64,000 bases of DNA from Pontederia crassipes (GCA_030549335.1 CM060192.1:19968157-20032156), one strand, 5' to 3'. Shown: positions 22,560 to 34,719, counted from the first letter of the stretch. Notes: generated by a model not told the origin, from the letters alone. A program made the numbers and translations.

Positions 22560-22866
22560 CAAGCCATCTTTTTTGTCTCATGTTCAACTCCTTTTGAGAG
22601 AACACATACTTTAGACTTTTGTGGTTTGTGTACACTTCAAAATCTTCACCATACAAATAATGGCGTCATATCTTCAATGCGAACACTACCGCGGCTAACA
22701 CTAGATCATGAGTTGGATAGTTGACTTCATGCTTCTTTAATTGCCGAGAAGCATATGCAACCACTTTGCCATGTTGCATAAGTACACATCCTAATCCAGT
22801 ACCACAAGCATCACTATAAATAACATAGCCCCCACTTCCCGTGGGAATGACTAGGATTGGTGCCAT
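22560..22866 (-). pseudogene. Tekay-1 RNase H
   Basis: [18 protein letters not shown] and [20 protein letters not shown] are the conserved RNase H blocks of Ty3 elements. A frame break follows at the C-terminal side. Confidence 0.85.
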
Positions 22867-22881
22867 TGTAAGTCTTCTTTT

Positions 22882-23640
22882 TTACTCTTGAAAGCTTGCT
22901 TCACATGCTCGTGTCCATATGAACTTCTCACCCTTCCTTGTCAACTTTGTCATATGAGCAGCAATCTTGGAAAAGTCTTGTATAAACCTTCTATAATATC
23001 CAACAAGTCCCAAGAAACTTCGGATCTCGGTCACATTCTTGGGCCTACTCCAATTCGTCATCGCTTTAACTTTTGCCAGATCCACGGCCACTCCATGTCT
23101 TGACACAATATGTCTAAGAAACATCACTTCTTCAAACCAAAATTCACATTTAGAAAACTTGGCAAAGAGCTTGTTCCTTCTCAAGGTTTCCAAAATGATG
23201 CGAAGATGTTCTCGGTACTCTTCCGGACTTGATGATTAGATGAGGATATCATCTACAAACACAATCATAAATTTGTCCAAGTATGGACGGAAGACTCTAT
23301 TCATCAAATCCATGAATGCGGCAAGCGCATTCGTTAATCCAAAAGGCATAACCAAAAACTCGTAAATGTCCATACTTTGAACGGAATGTCATTTTGGGAA
23401 CATCTTGCTCAGCCACCCTTAGTTGGTGATAACCACTCCTTAGGTCGATTTTGGAGAAAACTGACGCTGATACTAATTGACAAAAAAGATCATCAATCCT
23501 TGGTAAAGGATACTTGTTCTTCACTGTTACCTTGTTGAGCATTCGATAATCAATGCACAACCTTAAGGAGCCATCCTGCTTCTTGACAAAAAGCACCGGT
23601 GCGCCACATAGTGAGCGCTTGGTCTAATGAACCCTTTATT
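22882..23640 (-). pseudogene. Tekay-1 reverse transcriptase
   Basis: Blocks in order: [43 protein letters not shown], then after a break FVDDILI (about 23242-23268) with the two catalytic Asp, [13 protein letters not shown] and FLGLVGYYRRFIQDFSKIA. A stop directly follows the FVDDILI block, and there are frameshifts around 23297 and 23193. Confidence 0.9.
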
Positions 23641-23649
23641 TAAAAGTTC

Positions 23650-24507
23650 TTACAGTTGTGTCTTCAATTCATGCATCTCTGCCGAAGCAATTCGGTAAGA
23701 CGGCTTTGAAATGGGCGTGGTACCCGGGAGTAGCTCAATATTGAACTCAACTTCCCTTCTTGGTGGCAATCCCGCAATGTCTTCCGGAAAGACATCGGAA
23801 TATTCTCTCACTACATCTAAGGATTCAAGTGTCTTGGGTTGTGAATCCGCCTTGATGACACTTGCTAAGAATCCTCTTTCTCCTTTCTTGATCAATTTGC
23901 TCACCTTCGTTGTTGAAATTAGTTCATTGGCTTCCTTGGAAGGTATTCCTCTAATCATTGTAGGCTTTCCATGATGTTCACCTAGAAAAACTTTCTTTTT
24001 TTTGCAATACATACGGGCATCATTATATGATAACCAATCCATTCCTATGATTACATCATAATCTATCATAGGGAGTAATATGAGATCACATGAAAAATTC
24101 TTCCTATCTATTTCTATAAATACAATGGGAATATATCTCCTAGTGGCTACCATGTCGGTAGGAGTCACTACTTCTAGTTGACAATTTGTAACTAGAAGTC
24201 TTACTTCTAGCATGCTAGCAAATGCATGTGAGATAAAAGAGTGGGTTGCACCTGAATCGAAGAAAACATTTGCATTGTGACCGGCAATTAGAATGTTACC
24301 TTGGATCACGTCATTTTCTGGAGTGGCATCATCCACTTCCATGGTGAAAACCCTTGCTGGAGCTCCTGGTGGGTTTACCACCATCTTTCCTTTGTCCCGG
24401 TTGCCCCCTTGCTTCTTCAGGCAGTCCCTTATGTAGTGGCCCACCTTGCCACATTGCAGATATGCCCCAGCCCTAAAGTGGCATTCACCGGATGAGGTCT
24501 CCAACAA
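23650..24507 (-). pseudogene. Tekay-1 zinc knuckle, protease and RT entry
   Basis: The longest open piece of the element (285 residues). The zinc knuckle is in the pattern CGKVGHYIRDC with its first Cys degraded to Tyr. The aspartic protease active site is FFDSGATHSFIS, with the flap-side word VIIGMDWLS. Then comes YSDVFPEDIAGLPPRREVEF leading into RT. The protease residues look intact, but the piece is cut off from the rest by frameshifts. Confidence 0.9.
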
Positions 24508-25237
24508 GTAGTGCAGATCGGCCTTGCTTGCTCCACTTTCTTTGAGGAGTGATATGGAACTTTCCTTGAGCTTTTTCCCTCATGTGCCCTAATTGCTTTT
24601 CCTTTAGTATCTTTCCTTTCATTGTACTTTCTTTCATATTCAGCGGCAAGTTCTACCACGTCCTTCATTGTGGTGCAGCGACCACTCTTAACCCATGGTT
24701 ACAGTCCGGGATTCAGCCTATTAATGAACCTCTTGGTCCTTCTAAGCTCGTTTTCATTGAGCTCCCCATACTTCTCCAGCCTTAGAAACGTGTTCACATA
24801 CTCACCCACAGTCATACCACCTTGGACGAGGTTGAGAAACTCGTCTCTCTTCTTTTCCTTCACATGGTCAGAGAAGAAACGAGCTTCGAACACCTCTATG
24901 AAGCTTTCCCATTCGACCTCTTCTTCATTCTTGAAGGTAGTCTTCAAGAGGGCCTTCCACCAGGCTTTACCTTGGCCACAAAGGCGATGTGTTGCATACA
25001 TCACCTTGCGGTCTCCAGGGCATTCATGACTTTGAGGATGTCCCCTACTTCTTCGATCCACGATTTAGCTAGCTCGGGATCTCCTACTTCATCAAACTTC
25101 GGAGGTTGCAGCCTTAGGAATCTTTCGAAGGAATAATCCGATTCAGTGGTTCTTTGGGCATTTTGTGCCGCCCGAATTAACCCATCGAGGAATGCGTTCC
25201 TCTCATAGTCTTCATCGACAATTGCCCATCTTGACAT
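24429..25237 (-). pseudogene. Tekay-1 gag
   Basis: Three overlapping frames carry gag: N-terminal SFERFLRLQPPKFDE (25001-25237), capsid with AWWKALLK and MTVGEYVNTFLRLEKYG (24699-25061), and the linker ELAAEYERKYNERKD (24429-24668). These are the retrotransposon gag features of the Tekay/Del type. At least two frameshifts break it. Confidence 0.88.
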
Positions 25238-25412
25238 CTACATTCATATTCAAAACAAACATAGAACATCGTTAGCATAAGCTAGTCATATGATAACATT
25301 TACCTTTAGGTTCGGTGGTACCTCATGACGATTGCACATGGACTTTACACTTAGGCACTTTAGCCAACCTATGGCTTACACATCCTAAAACTTATACATA
25401 AGAGCCAAACTA

Positions 25413-25426
25413 TGGCTCTGATATCA
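25413..25426 (-). other. Tekay-1 primer-binding site, tRNA-Met type
   Basis: On the minus strand, 3 bases after the 5' LTR, the sequence TGATATCAGAGCCA matches the initiator tRNA-Met complement TGGTATCAGAGCCA with one change. Confidence 0.85.
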
Positions 25427-26397
25427 TACTGTAACGCCCCCAAAATTTAGCCCCAATTTAAAACTTTGTCGAATTCTAGGCGACGTTACATTGTCATGAC
25501 CTTGACTTAATTTCATAAAACTTTTGCAACGGAAACATAATCATAAATAAATATAAAATTTCAATATCATAACAGCGGAAGACTTCAACATAATTAAATA
25601 TAAATTCCAAGATACATAATCTGACCTTTGGGCCTAATAGGCTCTAACGTATACACAATAGAGGGTTCATCATACATAAATGAGTTCAAGTGGTGTACAC
25701 GACTCAATAAGAGGCCCATAAGTCATACATACTTCACCCTTATAAGGGTTCATCATCATGACATAAAAGAAGTAAACGACTTGGACCGTAGCCTGACCGA
25801 CCCATGTACAATGTCACCGTCACGAGATTCTCGTCGCCGAACCTAAGCCTCCTCCATACCTGCACGGATCCATGGGGTGCAAGGGATTTCTCCCGTTAGA
25901 GTATGTTGAGGCCCATGCATGCTATGATCTTATAACATGATTTTTATATGTCATGGCATATGCATTTCATCATCAAAGAATATAAGTCATATGCATGCTA
26001 TGAGCTACTTATGTATACTATATGGCATGTGAGCATATCATCATGACAAGATAAGATATCATGAATCATCATAGTCTATGGGTTATGCATATCATTTCTT
26101 ATCATCATACTTATCATTATGCTAATGCATATCATATTTTATCATTATGCTATTGCATATCATGATCTTGTCTTACTTTACTTTATCATCTTTGTTCATG
26201 ACATCATATGATATGACAAGTGGACATTCATAATGCATCCTCATAGGTGCTTTCTTCATCTTTATTATCTTTGTCTTTATGTCCCAAGTCATTTATCATT
26301 CATCTTTACATATTTTCATCTTTCATCTTTATTTAGATTCTTTCTTATCTTGTCGATTGAGAAGGGTAATGGCTCATAAATCATAATCATCCCTGTA

Positions 26398-26580
26398 GGT
26401 GAGGTCTTTATCCTCATTCGTATATGAGATCTTTATCCTCCCCGTAGGTGAGGTCTTTATCCTTCCCCGAAGGCAAGGACTTTATCCTCTCTGAAGGTGA
26501 GGTCTTTATCCTTCCCCAAAGGCAAGGTCTTTATCCTCATTCGTTAATGAGGTCTTTCCCCACCCGTCGGTGGGGTCTTA
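26398..26580 (+). repeat. ~25-bp tandem repeats in Tekay-1 5' LTR
   Basis: Seven degenerate units based on GAGGTCTTTATCCTYCCC, matching the block at 19164-19320. Confidence 0.85.
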
Positions 26581-26859
26581 GGTTGGGTACCGATTGGTCC
26601 CGAGTCATAAAAATGTCACTCCTTCATCAATCCGTCTTTTAATCATGTTCATCAATACATATAATCATTCAATACATGTTGCATATTTTAACCCTATTTA
26701 AGGTCATAAAAACTTTAAATCATACTAAGTGTGGACATTCAATCATAATCAATCATCTTCCAGAATCAGACGACCGTTTTGGGTGACGGTCGACCGCTGG
26801 TCTTATATCGGGCGATCGGTCAGATTATCGATCGACCGTTATGGTCCTTTCGGACGACC

Positions 26860-27060
26860 AAAACTATGTTCAGGTTCATCCGCTGATCACAGAATGTGAT
26901 GACTCTTTAAACGGGTGACCGTTGGGATATCGATCGACCGTTCTGGGTTTTTCGAATGACCGAAACTGTGTTCAGATTCGTCCGTTAATCACAGAATGTA
27001 ACGACCCTTTCAAAATGGATGACCGTTAATGTACCGATCGACCGTTGGACAGAGTGTGAG
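26860..27060 (+). repeat. 102-bp tandem repeat, two units, in Tekay-1 5' LTR
   Basis: Repeat words at 26884 and 26986; compare four units in the partner LTR. Confidence 0.88.
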
Positions 27061-28009
27061 ACTCTAATTGTCTCCAGAACGGTCGATCGGTAATGAATAC
27101 GTCGCCCGTTCTAGGATGACAAAACATACATTTTTACATTTATTTCTTTCCAATCTTGCATACATTAACATATTGAACACATATAGACTTGCAAACATCA
27201 TATAAGACATTTCTTAACATTCTTAGCATTCTAATCATGAACCACATGGGGTTTTCACATAAAGACATCTAACATCTTTAACAAGTTCATAAATGTACAT
27301 GAGCTTTAACTAATTCATAATGAGTTAACATAACAACTATAAACATCTTAATGTTAAGCATAATGAGCAATAGAGCATTAAACTATGAACACATGGCATT
27401 CTAATCATGGATAGTAATAGAATAGTAATCAAATGAAACATGAAGCATCTAATGCACATTCCCTAATCATACTTTAATAAGACCTAGTGTGGTCTTAAAA
27501 TACCTTAATCCACACAACATACATTATTAAGGGGTGATTAGGTTTAGAATTCCCTCAAACATACCTTAATAGCAATGTCCTAATCCTAGCTTAGCACTTT
27601 GTCCTTCTCTTGGTTTACCTTGATGTAGCTATAGTGAATAAAGTGAGAAAGAGAGAACTTGGTGAGCTAATCCCTTGCTACTAATCAAGATAAGAGAGGA
27701 GAAGACATTCCTACTGTAGCTACAGCTAGGGTGCTTGCTATTGACCAATGGATAACAATGGAGACCCACTGTAGCACCAATGGAACCTCCCTTTCCTTGC
27801 TGGCCGAATGGGGTTTGAAGGGAGAGAGGAGATGAGTGAAAGGGGTTTTACTGTAGCAAGAAAATGGGATTTTAGTGGGGGATGTCGGCTGGGTAGGTGA
27901 GCTTCACCTTTTAGGGCACTGTAGCACTAGGGGCTTGTGGGCTGTTGGGCTAAGTGCGGGTGGGCGTCAAGTTGCTTTTCCTTTTTTTTATTTCGTTTAG
28001 GATATTACA

Positions 28010-28500
28010 ATCCCACTACGAAATCACCACAAACTCGATACCCTAAAACAAATCCCTCAGACTCCTTGCTTCCCTCATCCCCCAAGCCTCTCTCCCCACT
28101 CCTCCCCCCCCCCCCCCCCCCCACCACCACCCTCTCGCAATATCGGCCCTTGCTCTTCACCTCTACCCCTCCTTGGCCCCCTCGGACCACGCTCCCCCCT
28201 TCCGCCCCCAACCCGTATGGATTATGATGCTTTGCGAGCCACAGTTCTTAATAGCTTTGCTACGGCCAAGGTAGAGCAGTGCATTTCGGAGTCAGACACA
28301 GAACGGGTCGATGAAGAGCTGATCATGGAACCTCCCCCACCCCGATCTGACTTGAAGAAACTTGGCACCCATCATGTTGCGGCCCCCCTGGCGGCGCCGG
28401 AGCTCCGGTACAAAGATAAGCAAGCCCAGACAAAAGGCAAAAATGTACTCAATCATAGAAAATCTACTAATCTATCAATTTTGCAGGCTAATGGAGCATG
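28010..28500 (+). pseudogene. LINE ORF1, right part
   Basis: Continues ORF1 after the Tekay insertion. It has a Pro/Ser/Thr-rich segment, a run of 19 C (28104-28122) that probably shifts the frame, then 28217-28500 encoding an acidic stretch (SESDTERVDEELI) and a basic one (YKDKQAQTKGKN). It ends at a TGA about 36 bases before the ORF2 start. The Pro-rich then charged C-terminus is usual for plant L1 ORF1. Confidence 0.7.
28104..28122 (+). repeat. Poly-C run
   Basis: Nineteen consecutive C inside the Pro-coding part of LINE ORF1. The length is likely unstable and uncertain in assembly. Confidence 0.9.
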
Positions 28501-28535
28501 ACCACCAGCGGGGGCGCTGATTTGGACCTCAATAC

Positions 28536-29200
28536 ATGGAGATAGTAACATGGAGTTGTCAGGGGGCCTTCCGTAGCAAGGTCCGTGAGTGTCTCTCGGA
28601 CATCATAAAAAAGGATCATCCTGATATCTTGGTGCTGGTAGAAACACACTCTTGTCCGACTCATTCTTTGCAGGTTATGAGACGTTTGGGTTCCGACTGG
28701 CAGAGGATCTTTGAGACCAGAACCAGCCACATGGGTGACATTATGCTCGCATGGCGCGACCCAAACGCCACCATCTCCGTGGTTAATCAAAACCCACAAG
28801 CACTTCATGCTATTATTACGTTACAAAACTTTTCTTTCCTACTCACCTATATTTATGCTAGTGTTCTCCCGACCTTATGCTCCGAACTCTGTCATGATCT
28901 CTCGGCTCTAAAACTAGATGACGTTCCCTAGCTTGTTACCGGTGACTTCAACTCCATCTCCTCACCAGCCAACAAGCAGGGAGGTAAGACTTTCACCTAT
29001 TCTAAATCGATTCGTGCCTTAAACAACTTCATTTCCATGTAGGGTCTTTTGGACATTGAATGTGTGGGGCAGCGGTTCATCTGGTGCAGCAACCGCCTAG
29101 GCAGAGCAAGAATTATGTGCCGTCTAGATAGATTCCTCGCGAGCCCTCACTGGTTTCTCTCCTTTTCCAATATGTCTCTAAATTACCTCACTAGATGATG
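28536..29200 (+). pseudogene. LINE ORF2, endonuclease domain
   Basis: Starts MEIVTWSCQGAF, the usual start of an L1 apurinic-type endonuclease. It continues with HPDILVLVETHS (metal-binding Glu), then VTGDFNSISS (catalytic D-x-N) and RLDRFLASPHW. Stops occur at 28929 and near 29040. In an active element this domain nicks target DNA for target-primed reverse transcription. Confidence 0.88.
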
Positions 29201-29560
29201 TTCAAATCATTCTCCCCCTTATTTTCACCGTGGATAAGATTCGCAAGGTCTTTTAAATTTGAACATTTTTTACTTGAATACAAGGAACCAAGAAAAATAA
29301 TCGAGCAAATCTAGAAACATCGCCCTCACGGACAACAAACTCTAGAAGCTCTAAATAAAATAAAACATAAAGTTCTAAAGTGGAACCGTGATACTCTAGG
29401 CAACCTGGAATCCCAAACCCTTAGCGATAACCACATATCCAAACTTAGATTCCTATATCACTTACATGCGGCGCTGCTTCGCCAAATCACCTTAAAGTGG
29501 TGGAGCAAGCCGCGCATTGCCTGGTTTCAACATGGTGACAAAAATTCAAAATTTTTCCAC

Positions 29561-30652
29561 ATGATGACAATAACTAGACATAGGCACAACACAATATCAA
29601 AACTCAATCTACAAGACAACCCAAGTTCATACATCACTGATGAGAATAAAAGACGCCAAGCTTTTGTCAATCATTACACCGACCTTTGGAAGCCTACATT
29701 GGATATGAGTCCCCCTCCTAACACCTGGCCCTCCCTTCTTCAACTCCCGTCCCAGTGGCACAAAACCTTGCTCACTCCAATTACCCATGAGGAGATCAAG
29801 CCTACCTTTTGGAGCATGCCAAGTGGTAAAGCTCCTGTCCCAAATGATTATACCATTGAGTTTTATCGAACATATTGGGACATTATGGGGGACACTATCA
29901 CATCTGAGATCCTGAAATTCTTTGAAGCAGGTTCTCTACCTACTGAATGGTGCGAAACATCTTTGATTTTCATCCCAAAAACTAAGCCGGTCCTCAAGAT
30001 CATTGACTTTCTCCCTATTGCCCTTTGCAATGTACTTTACCAGGTAGTGGCTAAAATTCTGGCCATGAGACTAGGTTACCCACCTAATTGACTACTCCCA
30101 AAGTGCTTTCATTTTTGGTAGATCAATCCATGATAACATTTTCACTATCCAAGAAATAGCACACTCGTTAAATCATGGTAGTCAGAAGTATATGATTATT
30201 AAGGCTGATATGACCAAAGCTTTTGATTGTGTATCATGGTCAGCTATTCATTATGTGTTTATACATATGAATTTTCTTGCAACTTTCATTAATTGGATCA
30301 TGAAATGTGTCACTTCCCCAAATTTTCATTGCATCATAAATAGAATTCCGTCTCAATCTTTCAGAAGTTACAAGGATGTGAGGCAGAAAGAGCCACTCTT
30401 ATGGTCACCCAAGTATTATCATCTCTGTTGAACCAGCACTTAGATTTAGGTAACATCCAACCTTTCAAAATAAATAACTTCATTTCTAGTCACTTGCTAT
30501 ATGTCGATGGCCTAATTATCGTAGCAGCTGCTAATACAAAGAACTATAAAAACATCACCAAGATACTTAAACAATATCACGCCCTTACGAATCAGACTAT
30601 AAACCCTGCCAAATCACAGGTCTACCTCCCCCCCCCCCTCCCCCGCCTATGA
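29561..30652 (+). pseudogene. LINE ORF2, reverse transcriptase domain
   Basis: The open piece 29561-30091 has KAPVPNDYTIEFYRTYW and the word IPKTK of the RT fingers. The piece at 30192 has ADMTKAFDCVSW (first catalytic Asp), and 30401-30652 carries HLLYVDGLII where active LINEs have F/Y-A-D-D. The second catalytic Asp is therefore Gly. Frameshifts at about 30092 and 30400 add to the damage. Confidence 0.88.
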
Positions 30653-31440
30653 CTTCGGTGCAGACAAATTATCAGGAACTCTCTCGGCATTAACATTGGT
30701 TCTTTTTCATTTACTTATTTGGGATTGTCTATTTCTTATAAACAGGTGGTGGGCAGGCAGCATTGAAAAGGTAACAAATAAACTTTTTGGTTGGAAAGGT
30801 AAATTGCTAAACGTAGAGCTACTTTGATCAAATCTATTATCTATTCTCTTCCATCACACGCTTTTGCTTGTACCCATATTTCTAGTTCTACTGTTGCCTT
30901 ACTTGAAAAACTGTCATGAAATTTCTCTGGTCTTCAATGCAAAATGGTAAAGGTCTACATCTGATTAGCTGGCCAACGGTCTAGCTCCCAATCTCCACCG
31001 ATGGACTAGGAATTTGAAATATGAACTCGATTAAAATTTTGTTGTTGGCTTAAAAAGTTTTTGAAATACTAAATGAATTAGATACCATGCAGACTAATCT
31101 AATAAAAAAACAAGTATGGTAAACTGCACCTGTGGCTTCCTTCTACTTATCATCATACTCCGGCTTGGAGCTAGAAAATCATTCAAAAATGTCTAAGTGA
31201 AATTTGTGATGCTATCACATGCTATATTGGCAATGGACGCACCACCGTATGAATGACCCATGGCTATTTACCATGCCACTCAACCTTATGCCCACGTATG
31301 TAAATGTAAATGAACCACTGCAGGAGCTAAAGGTATCGGATCTTATTGTTAACTATGACTGGAACTTGCATTTACTTTCTGCATATTTTGGTCCCTCCCT
31401 GGCCTTGCACATTATTGAGTTGAGTCTACCCCTCTCCGCC
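30653..31440 (+). pseudogene. LINE ORF2, linker after RT (broken)
   Basis: Short readable pieces separated by stops. Sequence at 31219-31450 reads W-x-W-T, D-P-W-L-F and GPSLALHIIELSL, as in the region before the zinc-binding module of plant LINEs. Confidence 0.65.
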
Positions 31441-31760
31441 GATGATGACCGATGGATCTGGCGTATGGACCCCCTTGGTCGCGCCTCCACTTCGAGTACT
31501 TACAAGTTCTTATGCGGCAGGGCAACTCCACAGCCTGGGCCTGGCAAACAAGGACTATGATTTGGCGGTTAAATGTTCCGCAAAAAATTAAAATTTTCAT
31601 ATGGATTTTTTTGCATAAACTATTACCTACTCTTGATTTTCTTACTCATTTTAACCCTTCTATCAACCCGTCGTGTGCCTTTTGTGGAGCATTCGCCGAA
31701 ACCATGACACATCTATTTTTCGATTGTTCTTTTGCAAGAAACATTTGACGCCTTTTATCG
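31440..31760 (+). pseudogene. LINE ORF2, RT-associated zinc-binding domain
   Basis: Frame at 31452-31748 reads VPQKIKIFIWIFLHKLLPT, then a C-A-F-C-G pattern and ETMTHLFFDCSFAR. This is the zinc-binding reverse transcriptase module (W-K, P-x-K, C-x-x-C, H-x-x-x-x-C) common in plant L1 ORF2. Confidence 0.85.
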
Positions 31761-31879
31761 CAAAATGTGTTATATCATTTTACAACGCGTGACTCCTGGG
31801 CAACGGTAGTTGGATCGAGGAAGGCAATGACCTCGAGCCTCGCTCGAAGTCCTCCCTGAGATCACTTTTTTCTTTTACA

Positions 31880-32424
31880 TTTTGGAATATTTGGTCTTCA
31901 CGGAATGAAGCATGTTTCCAATCCAAGATTATTACTGCCTCAGTTGTGTGGGGCCCTGCGCCGAGTTGGGTCAGACCCAACTCTGATGGATCATATATTG
32001 GATTCGAGGTCTCTAGGGGTATCGGCTTCATTATCCGCTCTTGTCATGGAACTCTTCTTTTTGCAAGTGCTCAAAGATTCAAAGGACAATCGCGTTAGAG
32101 ATGGAGGCACAGGCACTAGTTGAGGGCGTCAGGCATTGTGCGCAATGGGGATATATGCTGGTCAATTGTGGAGTAGATTCGGAGATGCTGATCAAGATCA
32201 TCGCCAAGACCGCCCCCTGTCCTTGGCGTATTCTTAACCTCATGAGGGACATCTGGCACTACATTTCGCTATTACATAAATTCAAATGTAGACATATTTA
32301 TCGTGAATGTAACCAAGCTGCTGATTTTTTATCTCGCTTGGGCCGTTCTCAGGAGGACGCGCCTCCATTAAAACTGCTTCACATTATGTATCAAGATTAT
32401 TCTGCTTTAACCATCAATAGATAA
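31880..32424 (+). pseudogene. LINE ORF2, C-terminal RNase H
   Basis: Reads ALEMEAQALVEGVRHCAQWG, then GVDSEMLIKII and HIYRECNQAADFLSRLGR, the plant-type RNase H (RVT_3) with the Glu, Asp and final N-x-x-AD blocks. This domain marks the RNase-H-bearing L1 lineage of plants. The stop is at 32422. A TTTTGACTAAAAAA-type end follows at about 32430-32445, which I take as the LINE 3' end. Confidence 0.85.
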
Positions 32425-32474
32425 CTTTCTTTTGACTAAAAAACATCCTTAAAAAGAGTTGGCCGGGAGAGGCC

Positions 32475-33180
32475 TACCTATAATATGCGGGTTGCAATCC
32501 TTTGGATACCCCCAAGTCCTCTGTATAGTGTGGCAGGAATTGATGATGTTGGAGAAAGATCTTCTGGTATACATCTTCAAAGTTGACTATTAGCACATTC
32601 TCAAAAGAGATATGGATCATCCCAATAATACTTCTTGACCTTGGATAGAAATCTCGCCTTCTATTGATAAGTGAGACCATACAGGAGGATGCCCCCAACC
32701 AAGAAGTTGACATAGTCAAACTAAGGATAATCCTTTTCAGCATCAAAGTACAGGAGATCATCGGGTCGAAGGCCTTGTAGTGGTGAACTTTTAGACAATG
32801 GGTCTTCATTTGTTTGAAACCACAAGTGGTCAGTCAAAATCAAAATCTTGTAGAGAAAGCACCCATATAATGAGTCAGGACTTCAAATCCTTCTCCGAGA
32901 ACAAGTGCTTCAACCCCGCATGGTCCACGACCATCTTAGAGCCAACCAAGTAATTTCTAAACTTATCCATTGTGTATACGACTCCTAACAATTCTTTCTC
33001 TATGGTTTTGTTTGGCTGGGTTTAGAATTTTGCTTGTGTAGTGAATGACATGGATCAGTTTATCCTTTTTCTATCCTAGCACTATCCTACTAAAAAGTCA
33101 TTGGCATCACACATCACTTCGAAAGGTAGGGACCAATTTAGGACTTGCATCACTAGAGCCTTCTTGATCTGATTGAAGGT
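32475..33180 (-). pseudogene. Athila RNase H to integrase finger remnant
   Basis: Reading leftward: SEKDLKS-type RNase H words (32850-32960), a segment corresponding to 'YANYLVGGxLP' (about 32680-32720), W-D-D-P-Y-L-F (about 32620) and RCIPEDLSP (about 32560), followed by GGIQRIATR. The last is the H-H-C-C entry of integrase, and the sequence stops there. Confidence 0.7.
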
Positions 33181-33182
33181 GT

Positions 33183-33880
33183 CTAGGTGTTCCTAATCGA
33201 AATTGCATCCTTGTGGAGGAGGTTGGTGAGAGGTTGCGTGATAAAATTTGAGTGCCCCAAAAAGTTTTTTACTCCCTTCACATTGATAGGTTGGGGCAAC
33301 TGTTCAATCACCTCCACTTTAGTTGGATCAATCTCAATTTCTTTATGAGAAATTATATGTCTGAGCACCACTTCTTGTTGGGCTATGAAGTGGCATTTAT
33401 CTCAATTAAAACCATATTCATCTCTTCGCAATACTGCAAGACCTTTTCAAGATTTGTTAGATAATTAGCAAAGGATAAGTCATTCATTAATACTTCCATA
33501 ATCTGCTCAATGTAATCATAGAAAGTAGAGGTCATGCATCATTAAAATGTAGCTTGCATAATCCGAAAGGTATCCTCCTATAAACAAATGTATCATGGGA
33601 GGATGTAAAGGTGGTTTTTTTTCTTGGTCGGCTTGATGTATGGGGATGAAGGGAACTAGAAATTCATCCAAGTAACAAAAATATTTATGTTTTATCAACC
33701 TTTCCAACATTCGGTCGATGAAGGGTCAAGGAAAGTGATATTTTTAGGTGGACTTATTGTGTTTCTTGAAATCTACACACATCTTGCAATCATTAGTAGT
33801 TCTAGAGGTAATTTTTCTCTTTTTCATTTTTAACTATAGTCATACCCACTTTTTGGGTACGACTTGAATGAGACTTACCC
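33183..33880 (-). pseudogene. Athila reverse transcriptase remnant
   Basis: 33516-33710 carries MLERLIKHKYFCYLDEF and ADQEKKPPLHPP, matching the 'MLERLAGHxYYCFLDGYSGY' block. 33183-33371 carries VLRHIISHKEIEIDPTKVEV, EQLPQPINVKGVKNFLGH and LTNLLHKD. The catalytic Y/V-x-D-D block between them is lost in a broken stretch. Confidence 0.85.
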
Positions 33881-34299
33881 ATTTACTATCAAAAAATTGG
33901 ATATACTAATCCTACATATAAGAGAAGAGATTTCAACTCTACCTCATGAGGTGACTTGCCTTGCACTTCAAATACTTGTTGCAGTTGAATGTCCAAAGTG
34001 GGGTCAGGTGTGCAGGTGGGATCATCTCCTGCCTTAGCATCTTGATCATCTCCCTCGGGAGCTGGTTCTTGATTCAAAATTTTCAATAGTACTTTGCATA
34101 TCTTGAGGTTATTGCACAAAATAGATTCTTTACCTTCAATGAGACATTTTTGGAGCGAGTTCTCCGGGGTTCTTAAGTTCAACACCTCATGAACTGTGGG
34201 TTCCACCTATATCTTCGACTTCTCTAGTCTTCATGGCTTGGGTGTCTCATTGCTTTAGACAAGTTGAACTCGATCGTGTCCTCCCCTAGTTAGAATGAT

Positions 34300-34701
34300 A
34301 ATCTACCATTCTTCGTGTCAATAATTGCTCTAGTTAGAAATGATCTTTCAAGGATCAAAGGAGTGTTGGTGTCTTCTTCCATGTCCAAAATGACAAAGTC
34401 CGTAGGAATGAAGAATTTTCATACATGGATGGGTACATCTTCCAGTATCCTCTAGGAGTACTTGATCGATCTATCTGTTAGTTGGAGGATCAGTTTAGTG
34501 GGCTTCATCTCTACAACTTCTAACTATCATCACATGGATAGGGGAATCAAATTGACACTCACTCTCTGACCTGTGGGTTATGATATAGAATGAACTTTCG
34601 GGATCCTTTAGCTTTGGAGACAGTTTGTTTCGGATTATTGCATTTGCCTCTTCTATCATGGTCATAGTTTCATGAATGTCTAATTTCCTTTTTCTTCCCA
34701 A
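34300..34701 (-). pseudogene. Athila protease region remnant
   Basis: Reads KRKLDIHETMTMIEEANAII, NKLSPKLKDPESS, then after breaks FIPTDFVILDMEEDTNTPLI. These frame the Athila aspartic protease. The expected D-L-G-A-S active-site block is not recognisable. Confidence 0.8.
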
Positions 34702-34719
34702 ATTTCTTTAGGAACTTAG

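Larger units (their letters stand above)
18183..28009 (-). mobile_element. Tekay/Del-type Ty3 LTR retrotransposon, element 1
   Basis: Complete but degenerate element of 9.8 kb inserted in LINE ORF1. LTRs are 18183-20952 (3') and 25430-28009 (5'). The 5-bp flanks are identical, ATCCC on both sides (18178-18182 and 28010-28014). A tRNA-Met-type primer site and a purine tract lie next to the LTRs. Domains on the minus strand run gag, zinc knuckle, protease, RT, RNase H, integrase, and a chromodomain-like tail, the order of Ty3 chromoviruses. The C-terminal words (VxxxWxxHxxxEATW) suggest the Tekay/Del clade. Several frameshifts and an integrase deletion show it is dead. Confidence 0.93.
25430..28009 (-). 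repeat. Tekay-1 5' LTR
   Basis: 2.58 kb from TGTAACGCCCCC to GGATATTACA on the + strand; partner of 18183-20952. It has only two units of the 102-bp repeat. Confidence 0.93.
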
